Source: Ignavibacteria bacterium (GTDB lineage Bacteria; Bacteroidota; Ignavibacteria; Ignavibacteriales; Melioribacteraceae). Taken from it: DNA of 64,000 nucleotides. The DNA is taken from the NCBI GenBank assembly GCA_012719345.1, contig JAAYAN010000116.1:1-64000 (forward strand), given 5' to 3'. Every line of letters starts with the position of its first letter. Within the stretch, counting starts at the first letter, position 1. Below the pieces are notes generated by a model. That model made no database searches and was not told the DNA's origin. It saw only the letters and a program-made list of their open reading frames with translations. Both the position numbers and the translations under genes were made by a program. Below are positions 57,635 through 64,000 of this stretch, piece after piece.

Positions 57635-58365
57635 AAAACATCGTAAAAACCAATGCCGTAGTGATACGAAAAATCAACTACGGAGATACAAGCAAAATAG
57701 CAACAGTTTTTACCGAAAAGTTAGGGAAAATATCACTTATTGTTAAGGGCGGAAGATCATCAAAAAGCCGGACGGGAAATGTTATTGATATTTTTAATGT
57801 TGTAGAAATTGTATGCAATTTCAAAGAAACAAGAGATATTCAAATACTTAGTCAAACAGAATTGCTTCATTATTTTCCCAAACTGATAGAAGATTTTAAT
57901 AAATCAAAGTATGCTCTGGCAGTGCTTGAACTTATTAATGCTCTCCTCCCCGAAAACGAACCGCATCCTTTAATTTATAAAAGTATAGAAAGGCTTTTTA
58001 TTATATTAAACGAAAGCCAAAGAAATCCAAAAGAACTTTTTACCAGGTTTCTGTTGTTTTTCTGTAAAGAAACCGGATATGAGTTTAATCCCGAATTCTG
58101 CACGTTTTGCGGTAAACATGTGGAAGAATTCAGCTTATACAAATTTAATTACGATTACGGAATCTTATGTCCTGAATGTTCAAAAAATAAGATGATTTCT
58201 TTTGAATTCAGTCAGGAACTTTTTAAAATTCTTAAATGTCTAAGCAGCAAAAATTCTGAAACAAATTACCGTGATAGCGATTTGGATACAGTTATCTCTT
58301 TTATTCAGAGATTTCTGAATTACAATATACCGGAATTTAAAGGTTTGAAATCATTAAAAATCTAA
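57631..58365 (+). CDS. recO: DNA repair protein RecO
   Basis: RecO loads RecA onto SSB-coated DNA in the RecFOR pathway. The 244 residues begin with an OB-fold (TNAVVIRKINYGDTSKIATVFTEKLGKISLIVKGGRSSKS). A zinc-finger region follows (CTFCGKHVEEF and LCPECSK, spaced as in RecO), then a helical tail. The start overlaps the mtnA stop by four bases (ATGA). It is the last gene of the kinase-mtnA-recO run. Confidence 0.93.
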   Translation: MKNIVKTNAVVIRKINYGDTSKIATVFTEKLGKISLIVKGGRSSKSRTGNVIDIFNVVEIVCNFKETRDIQILSQTELLHYFPKLIEDFNKSKYALAVLELINALLPENEPHPLIYKSIERLFIILNESQRNPKELFTRFLLFFCKETGYEFNPEFCTFCGKHVEEFSLYKFNYDYGILCPECSKNKMISFEFSQELFKILKCLSSKNSETNYRDSDLDTVISFIQRFLNYNIPEFKGLKSLKI

Positions 58366-58386
58366 ATAATAAATTGGAGGAAACAG

Positions 58387-59895
58387 ATGAAAAGAAGGAA
58401 TTATTTAGGCGGAATTGCTTTGTTGCTTCTGGGAGCATTTTTTGGCGCAGTATTAATAACAGGGTTTAGCAACAGCAGACCGGGTTATGATGAAGTTAAA
58501 ATTGGCAGCAACAACCCGCCGATACAAAATGTAAATGTTGATGCGCAAGCTTTTAATAACGCGTTTGTAGAAGTTGCAGATAAAGTTACAAAATCAATTG
58601 TACAGATAACAGTTGTAAGCAGATCGGAAGCCAAGGAAGAAATTCCGGAACAGTTTCGTTTCTTTTTCCCTTTCCGCGATGAATCTCCTAAGGAAAGAAT
58701 GGGAAGCGGCAGCGGTGTAATAATCTCGGAGGACGGCTATATTTTAACTAATAATCACGTTGTTGAAAATGCTACGGATGTAAGAGTAGGAATGCTAGAT
58801 AAACGTGAATATAAAGCTACTGTTGTAGGAACAGATCCGTTAACAGATTTGGCTGTAATTAAAATTGAAGCAAAAGATTTACCTGCAGCATATCTCGGTA
58901 ACTCGGATGATGTTAAAGTCGGACAGTGGGTAATGGCTATTGGTAATCCTATGTCGCTTGCTTCAACTGTTACTGCTGGAATTGTAAGTGCAACAAGTCG
59001 AAGTCTTAATATTATCCGAGATAAAGATGGATATGCAATTGAAGACTTTATCCAGACTGACGCTGCAATAAATCCGGGAAACAGCGGCGGGGCTTTAGTT
59101 GATTTAACAGGTTCAGTTATAGGAATAAATTCAGCAATTGCTACAAACGGAATGACCGGCAGTTATATCGGTTATGGGTTTGCAATACCAATTAACATAG
59201 CAAAATCTGTTGCAAAAGATCTTATTGCCGAAGGAAAAGTTCGCAGAGGATACATAGGCGTTCAAATATCCGAAGTTGACGCTTCAACAGCAAAAGCTGT
59301 TGGACTCGATTCACCAAAAGGAATTATGGTGCAAAGTGTTGTTGAAGACGGAGCAGCTTCAATAACCGATATTAAACCAGGTGATATTATTCTAAAAATT
59401 GACGGAAGAGAAGTAAATCGACCAAATGAATTACAAGGTTATGTTGCTTCAAAAAGAGCTGGGCACAAAATTGAGCTTGATGTTTTTAGAGATGGAAAAA
59501 CATTTAAACGGGATGTAATATTAAAAGCTAGGGATAAAGAAGATGATGTTGAAGTTAAACCGACATCTTCAAAAGAAAAATCGAAAAGCAAAGATGAAAT
59601 GAAAGAAATAAAATTTGAGAATATTGGTTTTACAGTAAGAAACCTGACTGAACAAGAAATGAAAAATATTAAGGTTGACAACGGAGTTATTATTACCGAA
59701 GTAAAATCCTACAGTGAAGCTTTTAATAAAAGACTCTCATCTGGACTTGTAATAGTTGAAGTGGATAAGAAAAAGATAGATTCTGTATCCAAACTTGAAG
59801 AAATATTCGAGGAAAAGAAAGGCGATGCAGTGCTTTTAAAGGTTGTAGCAAAGGATGAAGTAACCCGCTTTGTAGGTTTGGAAATAAGTAAATAA
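58387..59895 (+). CDS. degQ: HtrA/DegP-DegQ family periplasmic serine protease
   Basis: The 502 residues start with an uncleaved or signal anchor (about 8-28). The trypsin-like domain has the triad H124 (ILTNNHVVENA), D154 (DPLTDLAVIK) and S233 (NPGNSGGALV). A first PDZ domain follows (about 290-375, GYIGVQISEVDASTAKAVG), then a charged linker (KEKSKSKDEMKE), then a second PDZ (about 410-500). It degrades or refolds damaged envelope proteins. GGAGG precedes the ATG. A terminator follows at 59924. Confidence 0.95.
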   Translation: MKRRNYLGGIALLLLGAFFGAVLITGFSNSRPGYDEVKIGSNNPPIQNVNVDAQAFNNAFVEVADKVTKSIVQITVVSRSEAKEEIPEQFRFFFPFRDESPKERMGSGSGVIISEDGYILTNNHVVENATDVRVGMLDKREYKATVVGTDPLTDLAVIKIEAKDLPAAYLGNSDDVKVGQWVMAIGNPMSLASTVTAGIVSATSRSLNIIRDKDGYAIEDFIQTDAAINPGNSGGALVDLTGSVIGINSAIATNGMTGSYIGYGFAIPINIAKSVAKDLIAEGKVRRGYIGVQISEVDASTAKAVGLDSPKGIMVQSVVEDGAASITDIKPGDIILKIDGREVNRPNELQGYVASKRAGHKIELDVFRDGKTFKRDVILKARDKEDDVEVKPTSSKEKSKSKDEMKEIKFENIGFTVRNLTEQEMKNIKVDNGVIITEVKSYSEAFNKRLSSGLVIVEVDKKKIDSVSKLEEIFEEKKGDAVLLKVVAKDEVTRFVGLEISK

Positions 59896-59923
59896 TTTAG
59901 TAAAATTGGTTTTTAGAATTAAA

Positions 59924-59948
59924 AGCGTCCGGCGCGGACGCTTTTTTT
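59924..59948 (+). terminator. Rho-independent terminator after degQ
   Basis: AGCGTCCG (59924-59931) and CGGACGCT (59935-59942) form an eight-pair stem around GCG, followed by seven T residues. It separates degQ from aroC. Confidence 0.9.
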
Positions 59949-59973
59949 GTAATATCCTTAAACAGGGAAATAT

Positions 59974-61182
59974 ATGATAAGATTTTTAACTGCAGGCGAA
60001 TCACACGGAAAAGCTCTTAGCACAATAATAGAAGGGTTCCCTTCGAATATACCTGTAAAAAATGAATATATTAATATTCACCTTGCCCGCCGCCAAATGG
60101 GATACGGCAGGGGATTGAGGATGAAAATTGAAACGGATAAAGCGGAAATTCTGTCTGGTATAAGATTCCAAAAAACATTAGGCTCGCCTATTTCAATTCT
60201 TATACACAATAAGGATTGGGAAAATTGGACAGAAATAATGACTGCAGATGAAAAGTTAACGGAACCTGAAAAAATTACGATTCCAAGACCGGGACATGCC
60301 GATTTAGTAGGAGTTACAAAATATAATTTTGATGATATTCGCAACTCCATCGATCGTTCCAGTGCGCGGGAAACTGCTGCGAGGGTAGCCGCTTGTTCAA
60401 TAGCCCGAAGATTCCTTGAAGAATTAGGAATAACAATAGGCAGTTTTGTAGAAAGTATTGGAGGAATATTCCCAAAAAATAATTATCGGGAAGAACTATT
60501 TTTGAATACTGATACAGAATTTAATGCGTGGGAATTATCGCAAAAAGCTGATGAAAGTCAGGTAAGGGTTTTAGATATAACCCAAGAAGAAAAAATAATA
60601 CGTAAAATTAAAACCGCAAAGAAAAAGGGAGACACACTTGGCGGCACTTTTTACACAATTGCTTCCGGTATGCCGATAGGTCTTGGCAGTTTTGTTCATT
60701 ACGATACAAAATTAAATGCTGAAATTGCTCATTCAATAATGTCAATAAATGCTGTAAAAGGTATTGAAATCGGTACAGGGTTTGAATCTGCTGATATGTT
60801 CGGCTCGCAATCGCACGATGAAATAAATATTAAGAATGGGAAAATATCCCGTAAAAGCAACAGAGCCGGAGGTATTGAAGGAGGAATGTCCACAGGTCTG
60901 CCGTTAATAGTAAGAGCAGCAATGAAACCGATTGCCACATTAATGACACCTATAAATACTGTTGATTTATCTATAATGGAAGAAACAGAAGCCCGCAGAG
61001 AAAGAAGCGATTTTGTTGCGGTTCCGGCATGCGCTGTTATAGCCGAATCGATGCTTGCTTGGACAATATCTTCGTTTATACTAAAAAAATTCGGTGGCGA
61101 CTCTCTGGAAGAAACAAAAGAAAACTTTAATAATTATAATTCAAAAATCAACGAACGGTTAATAATAAATTTTAAGAAATAA
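59974..61182 (+). CDS. aroC: Chorismate synthase
   Basis: This FMN-dependent enzyme makes chorismate from 5-enolpyruvylshikimate-3-phosphate. The 402 residues fit the monofunctional bacterial class. Motifs: TAGESHGKALSTIIEGFPS, RRQMGYGRG, RPGHADLVGVTKY, DIRNSIDRSSARETAARVAAC, GFESADMFGSQSHDE and NRAGGIEGGMSTGLPLIVRAAMKP. It feeds the PabB part at 600. The 3' end overlaps the next ATG by one base. Confidence 0.97.
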   Translation: MIRFLTAGESHGKALSTIIEGFPSNIPVKNEYINIHLARRQMGYGRGLRMKIETDKAEILSGIRFQKTLGSPISILIHNKDWENWTEIMTADEKLTEPEKITIPRPGHADLVGVTKYNFDDIRNSIDRSSARETAARVAACSIARRFLEELGITIGSFVESIGGIFPKNNYREELFLNTDTEFNAWELSQKADESQVRVLDITQEEKIIRKIKTAKKKGDTLGGTFYTIASGMPIGLGSFVHYDTKLNAEIAHSIMSINAVKGIEIGTGFESADMFGSQSHDEINIKNGKISRKSNRAGGIEGGMSTGLPLIVRAAMKPIATLMTPINTVDLSIMEETEARRERSDFVAVPACAVIAESMLAWTISSFILKKFGGDSLEETKENFNNYNSKINERLIINFKK

Positions 61183-61832
61183 TGCTTCAATATAAATGTT
61201 TTATTTTTAATCCTTTTTACGAAAACACCTACGTCATTTGGAATGAAGATTCAAAAGAAGCCGCAATAATAGATCCCGGTTGTTATGATGTTAAGGAAGA
61301 AAATACTCTTAAAGAATTTATTTCGGATAAACATCTGGACATTAAATATGTTCTTAACACTCACTGTCATATAGACCATATTGTGGGAAATAATTTTTGC
61401 AGGGAACAATTCGATGCTGAAATCTTTATTCCCGAAAAGGATGAGTATTTGATTGAGATAATGAAAGGTTATGCAAAAAATCTTGGCATCAGCTTCGAAC
61501 TTGAAAAAACTAATTTAAAATACCTTTTGGATAATTCTGAAATAACTATTGGAAATGAAATACTGAAATGCTTTTATACACCTGGGCATTCCCCCGGTGA
61601 ATTCTGCTTTTATTCAGAAAACAGCAATATTTGTTTTACGGGCGATGTGCTTTTTAAAGACAGTATTGGAAGAACTGATCTATGGGACGGAAATCTTAAA
61701 CAGTTAATAAATTCTATTAAAAAAAGACTTTTAGTTTTACCGGAAAAAACCGTTATTTTACCTGGACACGGAGATCCCAGCAGCATTAGACAAGAAAAAA
61801 TCAATAATCCTTATTTAGATTTTTATGAATAA
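61182..61832 (+). CDS. Metallo-beta-lactamase-fold hydrolase (glyoxalase II-like)
   Basis: The 216 residues have the zinc motif THCHIDH (H61, H63, D65, H66), FYTPGHSPGEFCFY, CFTGDVLFKDSIGRTDL and ILPGHGDPSS. The layout is that of YcbL/GloB-like hydrolases, a family cutting thioesters such as S-lactoylglutathione. Other roles (persulfide dioxygenase, beta-lactam) are not excluded. It starts on the last base of the aroC stop. Confidence 0.88.
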   Translation: MLQYKCFIFNPFYENTYVIWNEDSKEAAIIDPGCYDVKEENTLKEFISDKHLDIKYVLNTHCHIDHIVGNNFCREQFDAEIFIPEKDEYLIEIMKGYAKNLGISFELEKTNLKYLLDNSEITIGNEILKCFYTPGHSPGEFCFYSENSNICFTGDVLFKDSIGRTDLWDGNLKQLINSIKKRLLVLPEKTVILPGHGDPSSIRQEKINNPYLDFYE

Positions 61833-61963
61833 AGAGAAAAATAATTGCTCTTAAATTATGTTTTACAACAAGCGATAATCGGATTTGAGAGTTTATCGTT
61901 TAATATTTAGATTTGTAACCTGTTTAATAACAAACAAATATACGTCGATAAATAATAAGTTAC

Positions 61964-61992
61964 TTGATTATAAGATTGTAACTGCTTATATT
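61964..61992 (+). promoter_or_regulatory. Candidate sigma-70-type promoter for the lytic transglycosylase gene
   Basis: TTGATT (61964-61969) and TATATT (61987-61992) are spaced by 17 bases, and the gene starts at 62017. The match is good for a housekeeping promoter in form, but AT-rich DNA gives such matches often. Confidence 0.3.
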
Positions 61993-62016
61993 ATATAATA
62001 TTAGAAGTGGAAATAA

Positions 62017-64000
62017 ATGAAAAAATATATTATAGCTTTAAGTGCTCTCTTTTTACTATCCTGCGGCTCAGTTAAAACTGACAAATATGAAAAAACTGAT
62101 CAGGATACAACAGTTGTTTTAAGAACAACTGTTATTGTTGATAACCTCCTTGAAGATGCCCGCCAAAATTATGTAGAGGCCATTAATAATCAGAAACTTG
62201 GGTTTAAAAAAGAAACAATTGCATCGTACGAATCAGCGATGCTTAGTATCAATACTTTATCAAGTTTTCCAGATATTGATGACAATGAAGCATTTCTAGA
62301 ATTGGAAAACTCGATAGTTGATGATTATCAGACTTTTATTGATGGAATGGAATATATTCCGGAAGGATCTGAATTTGTACAGTTTGACGAATGGAAAAGC
62401 AACAGAGTTGAAGATTTTGATATTGATATTGAAACCGGATCTATTGACGATTCAACTCTTATCGATAACACAAATGAAATAATGGTAGGAGACTTTCCTC
62501 TTGAAGTAAATGCTTATGTTGAGCAGTATATCGAATATTTCTCAGGGAAAGGAAGACATCATATGGAAAGATGGCTTTCTCGTTCCGGAAGATTTTTCCC
62601 GATGATGGCTAAAATATTTGCCGAGGAGCAAGTGCCTCAACAATTGATATTTTTAAGTATGATAGAAAGCGGTTTGAATCCTCACGCGCGTTCGTGGGCT
62701 AAAGCTGTTGGAATGTGGCAGTTTATGAAAGGCACTGGCAGACTTTATGACCTAAAAACTGATTTTTATGTTGATGAAAGACGCGATCCTGAAAAAGCAA
62801 CAAGAGCAGCAGCAAGACATTTACGAGACCTTTACATCAGCTTGGGAGATTGGTATTTAGCACTAGCGGCTTACAACAGCGGTGAAGGCAGGGTAAACAG
62901 GGCCGTTAAAAAAAGCAGTTCAAATAATTTTTGGGAGATACGTAAATTTCTTCCTAAAGAAACACGTAATTACGTTCCACAGTATATTGCCGCAACTTTA
63001 ATTGCAAGCCAACCTGAGAAGTACGGATTTACAAATATTAAATACGAAAAACCGATTGAATATAAAGAAAAAGTTATTTACGAAGGAATAGAACTTGAAT
63101 TGCTTGCCCGCTGTGCAGGAATTGATGTACAGCTTTTAAGGGATATGAATCCGTCGCTGGTTCAGCATTGTACGCCTCCCGATAACACAAGGGCATTTGC
63201 TCTTAAAGTTCCCGCTGCCAGTTTCGATGCATTCGAGCAAAATTTAAATAGTATTCCTAAAGAAGCAAAAATGCAGTTTGTTCTGCATACAGTAAAACGC
63301 GGTGAAACGGTATCTAGAATTGCTTCGAATTACGGAATATCTGCGCAAAGTCTTGCAGATTTTAATAATATTTCTACAAGAGCAAAACTTTATCCTAAAG
63401 TAGAATTAAAAATTCCATTAACAAAAGTATCTGAAGAAGATTTTTCAATAAATACTGATATTCTTCCTGCTTATGAAGATATGGTTGCTGCTGCAGATGA
63501 AAATGCTCCTTATAAAATGATAATCAATAAATCTGATGATGACGACAAGTATATGAAAATATATGAGACTTCATTTTCGGATACGTCTTTTGTCATTCCC
63601 GACAGTCTTGATGCACTTAATTATACAGTAAAAAAATCTGATAAGCTTTTAGATATTGCAAAATTGTTCGATTGCAGAGTGTCGGATATAAGAAACTGGA
63701 ACAATCTGCCTTATACAAAAACAATAAGAGTTGGTCAGGAACTAAAAATTTATGTTCCAAAAGATAGAAGTGATTATTTCAGCTCTGTTGAATCAATGAG
63801 TTATTCAGATAAACAGAAAATAATTAATGAGGGATCAGGTGAAAGCGGATGGGTAGAACATAAAATACGTAACGGCGAATCGCTTTCATCTATTGCTACA
63901 AAATACGGTGTAAGGATTAATCAGATAAAAGAGTGGAATGACTTACGTTCGAACAGAATTATGAAAGGCAGAGTTATAAAAATCTATTCAGGTGAAGGAT
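62017..64000 (+). CDS. mltD: LysM-containing membrane-bound lytic murein transglycosylase, 3' end outside window
   Basis: The frame is open from ATG 62017 to the window edge, about 661 codons. A lipobox ends at C16 (LFLLSC). The goose-lysozyme-type transglycosylase domain has catalytic glutamate E217 in [12 protein letters not shown], followed by [26 protein letters not shown] and [17 protein letters not shown]. Three LysM repeats follow, starting [15 protein letters not shown] (about 425), [15 protein letters not shown] (about 535) and [16 protein letters not shown] (about 612). It cleaves peptidoglycan glycan strands in the periplasm. The C terminus is outside the window. Confidence 0.93.
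   Translation, partial: MKKYIIALSALFLLSCGSVKTDKYEKTDQDTTVVLRTTVIVDNLLEDARQNYVEAINNQKLGFKKETIASYESAMLSINTLSSFPDIDDNEAFLELENSIVDDYQTFIDGMEYIPEGSEFVQFDEWKSNRVEDFDIDIETGSIDDSTLIDNTNEIMVGDFPLEVNAYVEQYIEYFSGKGRHHMERWLSRSGRFFPMMAKIFAEEQVPQQLIFLSMIESGLNPHARSWAKAVGMWQFMKGTGRLYDLKTDFYVDERRDPEKATRAAARHLRDLYISLGDWYLALAAYNSGEGRVNRAVKKSSSNNFWEIRKFLPKETRNYVPQYIAATLIASQPEKYGFTNIKYEKPIEYKEKVIYEGIELELLARCAGIDVQLLRDMNPSLVQHCTPPDNTRAFALKVPAASFDAFEQNLNSIPKEAKMQFVLHTVKRGETVSRIASNYGISAQSLADFNNISTRAKLYPKVELKIPLTKVSEEDFSINTDILPAYEDMVAAADENAPYKMIINKSDDDDKYMKIYETSFSDTSFVIPDSLDALNYTVKKSDKLLDIAKLFDCRVSDIRNWNNLPYTKTIRVGQELKIYVPKDRSDYFSSVESMSYSDKQKIINEGSGESGWVEHKIRNGESLSSIATKYGVRINQIKEWNDLRSNRIMKGRVIKIYSGEG

Overview
The window looks like a chromosomal segment of a low-GC member of the Ignavibacteria/Bacteroidota-Chlorobi assemblage. 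Reasons: AT-rich DNA in both genes and gaps, a short (286-residue) primary sigma factor, a large secreted propeller protein ending in a type IX secretion sorting domain, a TolC/RND pump of the group's usual form, and two separate electron-transfer-flavoprotein pairs. The organism assignment is inference. There are 50 complete or edge-truncated protein genes, one decayed gene, and no tRNA or rRNA that I could find.

Layout. 1-505 (-): start of a SAM methyltransferase cut by the window edge. 600-5530 (+): fused PabB-PabC, a polyprenyl diphosphate synthase, HPr and enzyme I, tightly packed. 5578-10250 (-): nucleoside-salvage operon (cdd, tdk, nupC, purine nucleoside phosphorylase) followed by xthA and a MarC-like membrane protein. 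10402-13044 (+): a Cys/Met-metabolism PLP enzyme and a CNNM/CorC-type transporter. 13324-19060 (+): accessory island holding a single-chain type IIG-like restriction-modification enzyme, a four-helix membrane protein overlapping a kinase-Nudix fusion, short GC-rich palindromes and a broken DUF559 nuclease gene. 19135-26923: MATE exporter, RluE-type pseudouridine synthase, a first EtfB/EtfA pair, a PAS histidine kinase, a secreted LIM-DA1-like metallopeptidase, a small YjfB-like protein, a 2[4Fe-4S] ferredoxin and the primary sigma factor. 27187-29184 (-): membrane-bound PP2C phosphatase. 29416-34962 (+): second EtfB/EtfA pair with an acyl-CoA dehydrogenase, a carboxyltransferase and a biotin carrier, closed by a terminator. 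35033-36682: glucose-6-phosphate isomerase. 36801-42929 (+): TetR regulator plus tripartite RND efflux pump. 43026-49293 (-): ABC-F, T9SS propeller protein, lumazine synthase, PHP phosphoesterase and a Crp/Fnr regulator. 49504-53036 (+): gap, pgk, rhomboid protease, small lipoprotein. 53005-55554 (-): RecQ. 55723-64000 (+): PfkB kinase, MtnA, RecO, HtrA/DegQ, chorismate synthase, a metallo-beta-lactamase-fold hydrolase and a LysM lytic transglycosylase cut by the right edge.

How it fits together. Most of the window is housekeeping: folate and chorismate metabolism, glycolysis, nucleoside salvage, envelope maintenance and acyl-CoA oxidation. EtfB of the second pair carries the DGDTAQVGP form of the AMP/FAD loop known from bifurcating or anaerobic ETFs, whereas the first pair differs there, so the two ETFs probably serve different electron routes. 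The best candidate for something undescribed is the overlapping pair at 16528-18445 (membrane protein plus kinase-Nudix) directly behind the restriction enzyme, which has the layout of a nucleotide-linked defence module. The second is the secreted LIM plus HELMH peptidase at 24277-25353, which resembles plant DA1. Several starts differ from the longest open frame because strong Shine-Dalgarno sites point to internal ATG, GTG or TTG codons; these choices are stated per gene.
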